In this document: one piece after another, positions 1-7,322 of the stretch
Position numbering within the stretch: the first letter of the stretch is position 1
How the letters are laid out: the number at the start of each line of letters is the position of its first letter
Origin: Solirubrobacterales bacterium
Lineage (GTDB): Bacteria; Actinomycetota; Thermoleophilia; Solirubrobacterales; Solirubrobacteraceae
Length of the DNA stretch: 40,060 bases
Reading direction: 5' to 3'
Assembly (NCBI GenBank): GCA_019240655.1
Contig: JAFAXX010000038.1
Location: forward strand, 1-40,060
Program-made: the position numbers and the translations under genes
The notes under the pieces: model-generated
Database searches by the model: none
What the model was told of the DNA's origin: nothing
What the model saw: only the letters and a program-made list of their open reading frames with translations

Positions 1-606
1 GCGGCGGCGCGCGTGCTCGCACACGACGCGATCGCCGATGCGCTGATCGAGCGAGTCGCCGGCGCGGTGCGCGTGCTCGTGGTTGGCCAGGCCGGCGAGC
101 TCGCCACCGACGTGCCGCCCGTGATCGAGCGCGCGGCCCACGAGCGGGTCAACCGGTATGCCGAGCTGGCCGCCGCCCAGGGGCGGATCGCCGCGCGGGT
201 CGAGGCCGTGCCGGAGCGGGGGTGGTTCTGCGCCCCCACGGTCGCGGTCGACCTGCCCGCCGACTCGCCGGTCCTGGGCGAGGAGATCTTCGGGCCGCTG
301 CTGGCGATCGACCGCGTCCGCGATGTGGAGCACGCCTGCGACGTGGTCGACGGGCTGCGCTTCGCCCTGACCGGCGGACTGTTCGCCCGCGACCCGGCCA
401 CCGTCCGCTACGTCAAGGACCGCAGCCCGGTCGGCAACCTGTACGTCAACCGCGGCATCACCGGCGCGATGGTCGGCCGTCAGCCGTTCGGCGGCAACCG
501 CCTCTCGGGCACCGGCTCGAAGGCCGGCGGCCCCGATTACCTGCGCCACTTCGTCGAGCCGCGGGCGGTGAGCGAGAACACGATGCGCCACGGCCTCGTG
601 GTGTAG
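1..606 (+). CDS. L-glutamate gamma-semialdehyde (1-pyrroline-5-carboxylate) dehydrogenase, C-terminal part
   Basis: This is the last 201 residues of an NAD-dependent aldehyde dehydrogenase that oxidises glutamate semialdehyde to glutamate in proline breakdown; the gene begins before the window. Visible family marks are GEEIFGP (about residue 94), the substrate-side segment VNRGITGAMVGRQPFGG (about 148) and the C-terminal signature SGTGSKAGGPDYL, typical of PutA/RocA-type P5C dehydrogenases rather than general aldehyde dehydrogenases. The catalytic cysteine and the NAD fold lie upstream, outside the window. The frame is open from base 1, so the GTG at 13 need not be a start. The TAG stop at 604-606 lies inside a perfect hairpin shared with the facing pdxT gene. 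Confidence 0.88.
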   Translation, partial: AAARVLAHDAIADALIERVAGAVRVLVVGQAGELATDVPPVIERAAHERVNRYAELAAAQGRIAARVEAVPERGWFCAPTVAVDLPADSPVLGEEIFGPLLAIDRVRDVEHACDVVDGLRFALTGGLFARDPATVRYVKDRSPVGNLYVNRGITGAMVGRQPFGGNRLSGTGSKAGGPDYLRHFVEPRAVSENTMRHGLVV

Positions 607-629
607 GGGCCGCGCAGCGAGGCCCCTAC
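603..629. terminator. Bidirectional hairpin built on two facing stop codons
   Basis: GTAGGGGCC (603-611) pairs perfectly with GGCCCCTAC (621-629), leaving a 9-nt loop. The left arm carries the TAG stop of the P5C dehydrogenase gene and the right arm carries, on the minus strand, the TAG stop of pdxT. No T-tract follows on either strand, so it would be an intrinsic terminator without a U-tract, as described for high-GC actinobacteria. The structure is seen; the function is inferred. Confidence 0.6.
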
Positions 630-1168
630 GAACCGTTCAGCCCCAGCAGCAGCTCGTGCAGACGGGGCTCGCCGGCCAGCTCGGGGTGAAAGGCGACGGC
701 GAGCACGTTGCCCTGGCGGATCGCCACCGGGTGCTCCCCCACACGCGCCAGCACCTCGACCTCAGGGCCGTGCTCGGCCACCCACGGCGCGCGGATGAAC
801 ACGGCGTGCAGCGGCTCGCCGAGGCCGTCGAGCTCGAGGTCGGCCTCGAAGGAGTGAAGCTGGCGCCCGAACGCGTTCCGTGAGGTGCGGATGTCGAGCA
901 CGCCGAGATGGTCGCGGTCGAGCATGATCATCCCGGCGCAGGTGCCGAGCACCGGCATGCCGTCTCCCGCCAGGGCGCGCAGCGGCTCGGCCAGCCCTTC
1001 CCGCTCCACGCCGAGGGTCATCACGGTCGACTCGCCGCCGGGGAGGATGAGGGCATCGAGACCCTCGAGATCGGCGGGGACGCGGACCTCGCGCGGCTCG
1101 GCGCCGAGCGAACGGATGATCCGGGCGTGCGCTTCGAAGCCGCCCTGCAGCGCGAGGATCCCCACCAC
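626..1168 (-). CDS. pdxT: Pyridoxal 5'-phosphate synthase glutaminase subunit PdxT
   Basis: PdxT is a class I glutamine amidotransferase that hydrolyses glutamine and passes ammonia to PdxS for vitamin B6 synthesis. The protein opens with VGILALQGGFEAH, has PGGEST near residue 44, the nucleophile Cys77 in GTCAGM and the His161/Glu163 pair in AFHPEL, so the triad is complete. RNAFGRQLHSFE is also typical of the family. The GTG at 1168 places the conserved ILALQG segment where family members begin and gives 180 residues. An in-frame GTG at 1198, just after a GGTAGG sequence, would add ten residues and is a real alternative. It lies 35 bp downstream of pdxS in the same direction, so the two subunits are almost certainly co-transcribed. 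Confidence 0.93.
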   Translation of the reverse strand: MVGILALQGGFEAHARIIRSLGAEPREVRVPADLEGLDALILPGGESTVMTLGVEREGLAEPLRALAGDGMPVLGTCAGMIMLDRDHLGVLDIRTSRNAFGRQLHSFEADLELDGLGEPLHAVFIRAPWVAEHGPEVEVLARVGEHPVAIRQGNVLAVAFHPELAGEPRLHELLLGLNGS

Positions 1169-1203
1169 CTTGGGGGCGCCTGCCGGCCGTGGCGCCACGG
1201 CGC

Positions 1204-2109
1204 CTACCAGCCGCGGGGAGCGAGCAGCTGCTCTGATTCGAGCTTGGAGGTCTCGAGGCTGAGCATCGGCTGCCCGAGTCCGGTCGACGCCGCCGCCACC
1301 CGAGCCGGGTCCCGGAAGTGCGTTGTCGCCTCGACGATCGCCTGTGCGCGGCGCTCGGGGTCCTCGGACTTGAAGATGCCGGAGCCGACGAACACGCCCT
1401 CGGCCCCCAGCTGCATGACCAGCGAAGCGTCGGCCGGCGTGGCAATCCCGCCGGCGCAGAACAGGACGACCGGCAGGCGGCCGTCGGCGGCGAGTTGGCG
1501 CACGAGGTGCAGCGGCGCCTGAAGCTCCTTGGCGGCGGTCGCGAGCTCGGAGTCCTCGAGCATGGTCAGCCGCCGGATCTCGCCCTTGATCCTGCGCAGA
1601 TGGCGGACGGCCTCGACGATGTCGCCCGTGCCGGCCTCGCCCTTGGAGCGGATCATCGCCGCGCCCTCGCCGATCCTTCGCAGCGCCTCGCCGAGGTTGG
1701 TGGCGCCGCACACGAACGGGACCTTGAACGCCCACTTGTCCATGTGGTTGAACTCGTCGGCCGGGGTGAGCACCTCGGACTCGTCCACGTAGTCGACCTC
1801 GAGCGCCTCCAGCACCTGCGCCTCGGCGAAGTGACCGATGCGAGCCTTGGCCATCACCGGGATGCTCACCGCCTCCTGGATGCCCTTGATCATCGCCGGG
1901 TCGGACATGCGGGCCACCCCGCCGTCGCGCCGGATGTCGGCGGGCACGCGCTCGAGCGCCATGACCGCGGCCGCGCCGGCGTCCTCGGCGATCTTGGCCT
2001 GCTCGGGGGTGACCACGTCCATGATCACGCCGCCCTTCAGCATCTCGGCGAGGCCGGCCTTGACGGTAAACGTCGCCTCGTCGCGGGAAGTCCTGGTCTC
2101 GTCGCTCAC
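1204..2109 (-). CDS. pdxS: Pyridoxal 5'-phosphate synthase subunit PdxS
   Basis: PdxS is the (beta/alpha)8 synthase that makes pyridoxal phosphate from ribose 5-phosphate, glyceraldehyde 3-phosphate and PdxT-derived ammonia. The 301 residues have the usual length and carry [13 protein letters not shown] (Asp31), the catalytic lysine in [10 protein letters not shown] (Lys88), the second lysine in RSKGEAGTG (Lys156) and [13 protein letters not shown]-like and VGSGIFKS phosphate loops (seen as [13 protein letters not shown]). The GTG at 2109 fits the N-terminus of actinobacterial relatives. A TACACT -10 box ends 7 nt before this GTG with no ribosome binding site, so the message is probably leaderless. 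The gene is divergent from the thioesterase gene at 2146. Confidence 0.96.
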   Translation of the reverse strand: MSDETRTSRDEATFTVKAGLAEMLKGGVIMDVVTPEQAKIAEDAGAAAVMALERVPADIRRDGGVARMSDPAMIKGIQEAVSIPVMAKARIGHFAEAQVLEALEVDYVDESEVLTPADEFNHMDKWAFKVPFVCGATNLGEALRRIGEGAAMIRSKGEAGTGDIVEAVRHLRRIKGEIRRLTMLEDSELATAAKELQAPLHLVRQLAADGRLPVVLFCAGGIATPADASLVMQLGAEGVFVGSGIFKSEDPERRAQAIVEATTHFRDPARVAAASTGLGQPMLSLETSKLESEQLLAPRGW

Positions 2110-2116
2110 GAGGCTG

Positions 2117-2122
2117 AGTGTA
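2117..2122 (-). promoter_or_regulatory. Probable leaderless -10 box of pdxS
   Basis: On the minus strand TACACT fits the actinobacterial -10 pattern TANNNT and is separated by 7 nt from the GTG start of pdxS. Transcription would then begin at or next to the start codon. No clear -35 box or ribosome binding site is visible. Confidence 0.5.
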
Positions 2123-2131
2123 GCCGCGCGA

Positions 2132-2137
2132 TAGCGT
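2132..2137 (+). promoter_or_regulatory. Probable leaderless -10 box of the thioesterase gene
   Basis: TAGCGT lies 8 nt before the ATG at 2146 and matches TANNNT. No purine-rich ribosome binding site lies between them. With the opposing box at 2117-2122, the 36-bp gap holds two nearly back-to-back promoters. Confidence 0.4.
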
Positions 2138-2145
2138 GTGCGGCC

Positions 2146-2976
2146 ATGTCCGAGAAGGCGGTATTTGCCGGCCGGGATGGACGGTTCGTCGCCTCCGAGC
2201 TCGCCCGCGGGCCATGGGACCCCGAGGCCCAGCACGGGGGCGCGCCCGCGGCGCTCTTGATGCGCGCGTTCGAGAGCCTGGACGGCGCGGAGAGCCTCGC
2301 CATGGCGCGGGTGACCTATGAGTTCGTCCGCCCGGTCCCGCTGGGGGAGCTCGAGGTTCACGCCTTCGTGGCGCGCCCCGGTAAGCGCGTGCAGCTGCTC
2401 GAGGGCTCGATCCTCGCTCCCGGCGAGGTCGAGGTGGTGAGGGCGCGGGCGCTGCGGATCGCCGCGGCCGACTCGGCCGAGGTGAGCACGGAGGAACCGT
2501 CGGTGCCGCCCGGGCCCGAGCACGGCGAGCCGAATGCGCTGGCACCGCCGCATGGCCTGCCGATGTTCGCCCCGGACGCGATCGAGATCCGGTTCGTCGC
2601 CGGCAGCTTCGGCGGCGGCCCGTCGACCGCGTGGTTTCGCCTGCGCCATCCGATCGTCGCCGGTGAGGCGCCGTCGCCGCTGCAGCGCCTCGCCGCCGCT
2701 GGGGACTTCGGCAACGGCATCAGCGCGGCGCTTTCGTGGGATGAGTTCGTGTTCATCAACCCCGACCTCACGCTGTACATCGAGCGCCCGCCGGTCGGCG
2801 AGTGGATCTGCCTGCAGGCCGAGACGAGGCTTGCCGCCGAGGGCATCGGCACGGCGGAGAGCGTGCTGTTCGACGAGCGCGGACGGGTGGGTCGGGCGAC
2901 GCAGGCTTTGCTGGTGAGGCGACGCCGGGCGGCTACTCGTGATGGCCCCCGACGCCCTGCCCGGCCTCGCGGATGA
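2146..2976 (+). CDS. Acyl-CoA thioesterase-like protein, double hotdog (TesB-like)
   Basis: A 276-residue protein of the thioesterase family with two hotdog folds, expected to hydrolyse an acyl-CoA thioester in the cytoplasm. The first hotdog includes [14 protein letters not shown] (about residue 30) and [14 protein letters not shown]; the second includes [27 protein letters not shown] and the closing [10 protein letters not shown]-like strand (seen as [11 protein letters not shown]). The basic, low-complexity last 17 residues go beyond the usual family end and lie over the 3' end of the facing aconitase gene (44-bp overlap). The acyl substrate cannot be told from the sequence. Confidence 0.82.
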   Translation: MSEKAVFAGRDGRFVASELARGPWDPEAQHGGAPAALLMRAFESLDGAESLAMARVTYEFVRPVPLGELEVHAFVARPGKRVQLLEGSILAPGEVEVVRARALRIAAADSAEVSTEEPSVPPGPEHGEPNALAPPHGLPMFAPDAIEIRFVAGSFGGGPSTAWFRLRHPIVAGEAPSPLQRLAAAGDFGNGISAALSWDEFVFINPDLTLYIERPPVGEWICLQAETRLAAEGIGTAESVLFDERGRVGRATQALLVRRRRAATRDGPRRPARPRG

Positions 2977-5053
2977 GCCCCTCGTCCTCGCGCCGGCCGC
3001 CGTCGCCCCCGCCGCTGTCGCCCCCGCCGCCGCCGTCGTGCGCGCGCTCGCCGGCATCGCGCTGCTCGGCGCGGCCCGCACCGGAGTCCGCGCCGCCGGT
3101 GCCCTCGCTCTCGCGCAGGTGGGAGAGCAGGCCTCCGGCAAGCAGGATCGCCCGCTCGCTCTCGGAGAAGTCGTGGCGGAGCACGAGCTCCTGGCCGCCT
3201 TCCTCGATCCGCGCGGCGATCGTCTCCGCGCCCTGCTCGAGCTCGTGGCGCAGCTCGCGCAGCTGCCAGGTCTGGCCGACCTCGGCCCGGTCGTAGTCGG
3301 AGGGGTCGTCGAAGGTCAGCGCGACGATCCCCTGGGCGATCAGGTTGCGCCGGTGGATCCGCGCAAACGACTTGGCGATCACCGCCTTGACCCCGAGGTG
3401 CAGCGGGGCGAGCGCGGCGTGCTCGCGCGACGAACCCTGGCCGTAGTTCTCTCCGGCGACGATGAACCCGCTCCCCCACTCCTTCAGCCGGCGACGAAAC
3501 TCCGGATCGCGATGGCGCAGGGTGAACTCGGCGATCGCCGGGACGTTCGAGCGGTAGGCCATCACTTCGACGCCGTCGGGCGCGAGGTCGCCGGTCGAGA
3601 TGTCGTCGGGCTGAACCGTGGCGATCCGCGCCTCGAGGGCGTCGCCGAGCGGCCGGTGCTCCGGCGGGCGCTTGATGTTCGGCCCGCGCGGGATCTCGAT
3701 CCGCTCAGCCTCGGCGTCGTCGGCGGGGGCGAAGATGTGCACGTCGTCGACGTACGGGCGCAGCTCGGGCATCGGCAACAGCTCGGGCGCGTCGCCGTAC
3801 TGGCGCGGATCCTCGATCCTGCCGGTGAGCAAGGACACCGCCGCCACCGCCGGCGAGCACAGGAAGACGGAGTCCTCGGGCGTTCCCGACCGGCCGGGAA
3901 AGTTGCGGTTGAACGTGCGCAGCGAGTTGGCGTCCGACGGGGGCGCCTGGCCCATGCCCACGCACGGCCCGCAGACCGGCTCGAGCATCCGCACCCCGCC
4001 GTCGGAAAGCTGGCGGTAGACCCCCGATTCGGCGATCGCGGCCAGGATCTGGCGCGATCCCGGGGTGGCGGTGGCGGCGAGCCGAGGGTTGACGATCTGG
4101 CCGCCGCGGTCGGCCAGCACCGCGCCGGGGAGCGCCAGGTCGTTGTAGCCCGAGTTGACCGAAGACCCGATGCACACCTGGGCGATCTCGGTGCCCGCCA
4201 CCTCCTCGACCCCGACGACGTTGTCCGGGTTGTGCGGCTTGGCCACCAGCGGACCGAGCGCGCCGAGGTCGATTTCGATCCGCTCGTCGTACTCCGCCCC
4301 GTGGTCGGGTCCAACCTCGGCGAAGTCCCCGGCGCGATCCTGGCGCTCGAGCCACGAACGCGTGGTCTCGTCGGGCGGGAAGACGCCAGCGGTGCCGCCG
4401 AGGTCGGCGACCATGTTGGCGATCGTGGCCCGCTCGGGGACGCTCAGGTCGGCCGTGCCCGGGCCGGTGAACTCGAACACCTTGTTCTTGCCGCCGCTGG
4501 CCCGCACGCGCCGGAGCAGCTCGAGGATGATGTCCTTGGCCTGTACCCACGGCCGGTCGAGGGTGCCGCTGAGGTGGACCTCCACCACCTCCGGGGAGGC
4601 GATCTCGTATGGGTGGCCGCCGAGCACGACCGCGACGTCGAGGCCGCCGGCGCCGATCGCGAGCATTCCCAGGCAGCCGGCCTGTGTGGTGTGCGAGTCG
4701 GCCCCGAGCATCGTCTGCCCCGGCTTGCCGAATCGCTCCATGTGGACGTAGTGGCTGATGCCGTTGCCCGGGCGGGAGAAGTGCAGCCCATACTTGCGGG
4801 CGAGCGCCTGCAGCATCCGGTGATCGTCGGCGTTCTTGTAGTCGAGCTGCACGACGTTGTGGTCGACGTACTGCACCGCACGCTCGACCTTGATCCGCGG
4901 CACGCCGAGCTCCTCGAACTGCATCAGCGCCATCGTCCCCGTCGCGTCCTGCAGGAGCGCCTGGTCCATGTGAATCGAGATCGGTGACCCCGGCCTCAGC
5001 TCCCCCGCAGCGAGGTGGTCCTTCAGGATCTGATGGGTCAGGCTCAGCGGCAT
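2933..5053 (-). CDS. Aconitate hydratase (single-chain, LeuC/LeuD-like type)
   Basis: Aconitase isomerises citrate and isocitrate in the TCA and glyoxylate cycles using a [4Fe-4S] cluster. The 706 residues show ADSHTTQAG (118-126), cluster cysteines Cys294 (VCIGSS), Cys361 and Cys364 (VCGPCVG), and the swivelling-domain motif [11 protein letters not shown] (538-548). This is the shorter monomeric type, with the swivel domain at the C-terminus. ATG 5053 is preceded by AGGAGG with 7-nt spacing, which fixes the start. Residues 650-706 form a Gly/Asp/Glu-rich low-complexity tail beyond the normal end and overlap the facing thioesterase gene. It is the last gene of an RpiR regulator / hotdog thioesterase / aconitase operon. 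Isopropylmalate or homoaconitate hydratase is less likely given the length. Confidence 0.93.
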   Translation of the reverse strand: MPLSLTHQILKDHLAAGELRPGSPISIHMDQALLQDATGTMALMQFEELGVPRIKVERAVQYVDHNVVQLDYKNADDHRMLQALARKYGLHFSRPGNGISHYVHMERFGKPGQTMLGADSHTTQAGCLGMLAIGAGGLDVAVVLGGHPYEIASPEVVEVHLSGTLDRPWVQAKDIILELLRRVRASGGKNKVFEFTGPGTADLSVPERATIANMVADLGGTAGVFPPDETTRSWLERQDRAGDFAEVGPDHGAEYDERIEIDLGALGPLVAKPHNPDNVVGVEEVAGTEIAQVCIGSSVNSGYNDLALPGAVLADRGGQIVNPRLAATATPGSRQILAAIAESGVYRQLSDGGVRMLEPVCGPCVGMGQAPPSDANSLRTFNRNFPGRSGTPEDSVFLCSPAVAAVSLLTGRIEDPRQYGDAPELLPMPELRPYVDDVHIFAPADDAEAERIEIPRGPNIKRPPEHRPLGDALEARIATVQPDDISTGDLAPDGVEVMAYRSNVPAIAEFTLRHRDPEFRRRLKEWGSGFIVAGENYGQGSSREHAALAPLHLGVKAVIAKSFARIHRRNLIAQGIVALTFDDPSDYDRAEVGQTWQLRELRHELEQGAETIAARIEEGGQELVLRHDFSESERAILLAGGLLSHLRESEGTGGADSGAGRAEQRDAGERAHDGGGGGDSGGGDGGRREDEGLIREAGQGVGGHHE

Positions 5054-5078
5054 CTCGGGCCCTCCTGCGGCTCGGCGG

Positions 5079-5462
5079 TCACCGGCGGAAGGTACCGCGC
5101 GCCTGCGCCAGCGGGCTTCCGGCCTCGATCGCGAGCGACGCACCGGCATAGGCCGCGGCGCCTTCACGGCGCTCCACGGTGGCGAGGACGGCGAGGAAGG
5201 AGCCGATCGGCGCTGGGGCGAGAAGGCGGAGCTCGAGCTCGGTGGCGCGGGCGTCCGGCCCGCAGACCAGCGCCATCGCCTCGGCCAGGGCGGCCGCGAC
5301 CACCCCGTCGTGGGCCACTCCGCGGTCCGCGCCCTGGTGATCCTGCTTGAAGAAGCAGCGGCCGGCCACCGCGTCCGCGCCAGCGGGCTCGACCTCGAGG
5401 AGCAGGCCGAAGAGGTTGACCCGCCCGCACCCGAAGCACAGCTCGTGGTGGACGAGCGTCAC
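5079..5462 (-). CDS. PaaI-like hotdog thioesterase
   Basis: A 127-residue single-hotdog protein of the PaaI/YbgC-type thioesterase superfamily, likely acting on an acyl-CoA or similar thioester. It opens with HHELCFGCGRVNLFGLLLE, a cysteine-bearing N-terminus common in this family, followed by QDHQGADRGVAHDGVVAAALAEAM, where the central helix carries the catalytic region in relatives. The GTG at 5462 starts 3 bp after the RpiR stop codon and the gene ends 25 bp before the aconitase ATG, so it sits in the middle of a three-gene operon. The substrate is unknown. Confidence 0.8.
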   Translation of the reverse strand: MTLVHHELCFGCGRVNLFGLLLEVEPAGADAVAGRCFFKQDHQGADRGVAHDGVVAAALAEAMALVCGPDARATELELRLLAPAPIGSFLAVLATVERREGAAAYAGASLAIEAGSPLAQARGTFRR

Positions 5463-5465
5463 CGC

Positions 5466-6335
5466 TCACTTCAGGCGGAACGCCTTGATCCGCATGTCGT
5501 ACTGCTGCGCGTCGCGGGCGTACACGCCGTAGGCCAGCGCCTGGATCAGCGACAGCAGGGCGGCGTGCGAGCGCACGAACGCGGGCGTGTTCGAGGAGTA
5601 GTAGAGCCGGATGCGCGCCAGCCGCGCGACCTCCGAGAGCGTGGCGTCGGTGATCGCCATGGTCGGCGCCTTGCGGTGCCGGGCAAGCTTCATCGTGCGG
5701 GTGATCAGCGGGTGCGGGCGTCCGGCCGAGAGGCCGACGACCAGCGTCTGCTCGTCGATCCGGCTGAGGCGTCCGAGCGCCTCCTGGGAGGGACTGGCGA
5801 CGATCTCGGCCCGCAGGGCGAGCAGCATCAGCAGATGGCGCAGATAGCTGGCGAAGAACGCCATCTGGTCCGTGCCGGCGATCAGCACCCGTTCGGCCGA
5901 GACGATCGCATCGATCGCCGCCTCGACGTCGGTGCGCGAGAGCTTGTGCGCGGTGTCCTCCATGTTGACGTGATCGGCCGCGAGCGCCGCCTCGAACTCC
6001 GTGTGGTCGAGCGAGAACAGCGGCGCGGCCGCCTGGATGGCCTCGCCGGCCGTCGGCGGCCGACGGCGGTACTCCTCGCGGGCGGCCTGCTGGAGCTCCG
6101 GGAATCCCTCGAAGCCGAGCGCCTGCGAGAAGCGCACCACGGTGCTGGACGAAGTGCTGGCGCGGCGCGCCAGCTCCTCCGCGGTCTGGAAGGCGGCTTC
6201 GTCGAGGTGGTCGACGATGTACTGGGCGACGTCCTTCTGCGAGCGCGAGAAATCGTCGAAGCGCGAGCGGATGTACGCCGAGAGCGACTGATGGCTCTCT
6301 GGAGCCTCGGCGGTGGCGCTGGTGAGTGACTTCAT
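5466..6335 (-). CDS. MurR/RpiR family transcriptional regulator
   Basis: A 289-residue regulator with an N-terminal RpiR helix-turn-helix (about residues 18-90, with the recognition region in ASTSSSTVVRFSQALGFEGFPEL) and a C-terminal SIS sugar-isomerase-like domain (about 125-265, with VLIAGTDQMAFFASYL and VVGLSAGRPHPLITRTM) that in relatives binds a phosphosugar or metabolite. It is the first gene of an operon with a hotdog thioesterase and aconitase, so it may control that operon and sense a central-carbon metabolite; this is inferred from position. The start is an ATG with usual family length. No operator repeat is obvious upstream. Confidence 0.9.
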   Translation of the reverse strand: MKSLTSATAEAPESHQSLSAYIRSRFDDFSRSQKDVAQYIVDHLDEAAFQTAEELARRASTSSSTVVRFSQALGFEGFPELQQAAREEYRRRPPTAGEAIQAAAPLFSLDHTEFEAALAADHVNMEDTAHKLSRTDVEAAIDAIVSAERVLIAGTDQMAFFASYLRHLLMLLALRAEIVASPSQEALGRLSRIDEQTLVVGLSAGRPHPLITRTMKLARHRKAPTMAITDATLSEVARLARIRLYYSSNTPAFVRSHAALLSLIQALAYGVYARDAQQYDMRIKAFRLK

Positions 6336-6374
6336 CGGCAGCCGACTGATTCGACGCCGGCGGCCGGCCTTCCT

Positions 6375-6797
6375 TCAGCGCCTCGGCGGGCGCTCCATAA
6401 CGCGGTCCCTCGGCGTGCGGAACCCGAACCGCTCATAGAGGCCGTAGGCGTCGCGGGTGGCCAGCGTCCAGGCGAGCTCCGCCTGGGGCCCGTTGTCGAC
6501 CGCCTCTCGCACGAGCTCGACGCCGAGGCCGCGGCCGCGATACGGCGCCAGCACATAGACGTCGCACAGATGCGACGCCCGGACGCCGTCGGAGATGACG
6601 CGGGCGAATCCCACCTGCCGCTCGCCGTCGTAGAGCCCGAGCACGCGCGCCGCGGTGGCGATCGATTGGCGGACCTCCTCGACCCGCTTCCCGCGAGACC
6701 AGTACGACTGGTTGCTCAGATAGTCGTGAACCGCGGCGACGTCGATCCGCTGCGGGTCGTCGTCGATCTCGATGCCGCCGGCCAGCGCGCGGCGCAC
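6375..6797 (-). CDS. GNAT family N-acetyltransferase
   Basis: A 140-residue GNAT acetyltransferase. The acetyl-CoA pyrophosphate loop is visible as YRGRGLG (86-92), preceded by the beta-4 strand HLCDVYVLAP and followed by ELVREAVD, and the C-terminal YGLYERFGFRTP is typical of the YitI/Eis-like small GNATs. The acceptor is unknown; it could be a small amine or protein terminus. The GTG at 6797 is preceded by GAGGGG that overlaps the TGA of the small membrane protein gene just upstream, so the two are probably translationally coupled. Confidence 0.87.
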   Translation of the reverse strand: MRRALAGGIEIDDDPQRIDVAAVHDYLSNQSYWSRGKRVEEVRQSIATAARVLGLYDGERQVGFARVISDGVRASHLCDVYVLAPYRGRGLGVELVREAVDNGPQAELAWTLATRDAYGLYERFGFRTPRDRVMERPPRR

Positions 6798-6807
6798 TCC
6801 TCGCCCC

Positions 6808-6972
6808 TCAGCCGCCCTCGCGGAACTCGCGGTACTCGCGGTTCTGGCGGCGCTCGGCCAGCACCTGGGCGACTATGTACACGACCACCACGTTGACGAC
6901 GAGGCCCACGCCGAGGAACGTAACCAGCAGCGCGAGCGTCTGCCCCAGCGCCTGATCAGCGAAAACCAGCAT
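6808..6972 (-). CDS. Small single-pass membrane protein (54 aa)
   Basis: A 54-codon frame starting ATG at 6972 and reading MLVFADQALGQT, then a strongly hydrophobic helix (about residues 13-38, rich in Leu/Val) and a charged, Arg/Glu-rich tail REYREFREGG. The hydrophobic/charged layout is unlikely by chance in such GC-rich DNA. Its stop overlaps the ribosome binding site of the GNAT gene 10 bp downstream, which argues for a real co-transcribed gene. Function unknown; membrane anchoring or small-subunit roles are possible. A weak GCGGG lies before the start. Confidence 0.55.
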   Translation of the reverse strand: MLVFADQALGQTLALLVTFLGVGLVVNVVVVYIVAQVLAERRQNREYREFREGG

Positions 6973-7055
6973 CGACCCGCACTAGGCTACCTCACGCGAA
7001 GGCAGGGCGCGCCCGACGGCACCCGAGGATCCGCGCGGACGGCGACGCGATCCGG

Positions 7056-7064
7056 TGCTAGCGT
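7056..7064 (+). promoter_or_regulatory. Probable extended -10 promoter of the CAU tRNA
   Basis: TGCTAGCGT (TGN plus TAGCGT) ends 13 nt before the first tRNA base, which puts the transcription start 6-7 nt ahead of the tRNA. No good -35 box is visible at 16-18 nt. Confidence 0.4.
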
Positions 7065-7077
7065 CGCAGCCGAGCAC

Positions 7078-7151
7078 GGCCCGGTAGCTCAGTTGGTCAG
7101 AGCAGCGGACTCATAATCCGTCGGTCCTGGGTTCGAGTCCCAGCCGGGCCA
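7078..7151 (+). tRNA. tRNA with CAU anticodon (elongator Met, or Ile2)
   Basis: A complete 74-nt cloverleaf: acceptor GGCCCGG (7078-7084) pairs with CCGGGCC (7144-7150), D arm TAGCTCAGTTGGTCAGAGC, anticodon loop CTCATAA between GCGGA and TCCGT arms, T arm with GGTTCGAGTCC. The anticodon is CAT, so it is either elongator tRNA-Met or the tRNA-Ile that TilS converts to read AUA. The GGCCC acceptor start resembles Ile2 but does not decide it. CCA is not encoded. Confidence 0.93.
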
Positions 7152-7183
7152 TTCCCACCGGCGCTGCAAACCGCTCGCGATGG

Positions 7184-7270
7184 GCGCGTGCTGACCGGAG
7201 CTAGCTCAGCGAGCGCGTGCCGGCCCGAGCGAGTTCAGCGAGCGCGTGCCGACCGGAGCGAGTCAGCGAG
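7184..7270 (+). repeat. Imperfect 29-bp tandem repeat after the tRNA
   Basis: Two near-identical units lie at 7207-7235 and 7236-7263, each beginning CAGCGAGCGCGTGCC and ending GAGCGAGT. Partial copies flank them at 7184-7206 and from 7264. The array fills the space between the tRNA and the end of the SMP-30 gene. No open frame or known element explains it. Confidence 0.6.
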
Positions 7271-7302
7271 TGTCTCTCCGCGCTCGGCAGCGGCTTCTCG
7301 TT

Positions 7303-7322
7303 CGGGCTTTCAGGGCAGCCCG
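7303..7322 (-). terminator. Hairpin at the end of the SMP-30 gene
   Basis: CGGGCT (7303-7308) pairs with AGCCCG (7317-7322); the 8-nt loop contains the minus-strand TGA of the SMP-30 gene (7310-7312). There is no T-tract. The position over the stop codon resembles the other hairpins of this window. Confidence 0.4.

Noticed and set aside
626-2545. A long minus frame joining PdxT to upstream sequence as a fusion
   Set aside because: Upstream part is antisense or alternate-frame sequence to pdxS and the thioesterase; PdxS itself is intact in another frame.
2939-4987. A 682-codon frame antisense to aconitase
   Set aside because: No recognisable fold, composition typical of antisense frames in GC-rich DNA; aconitase has complete motifs and a ribosome binding site.
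7078-7151. Integrated element at the CAU tRNA
   Set aside because: No integrase and no duplicate of the tRNA 3' end found downstream in the window.
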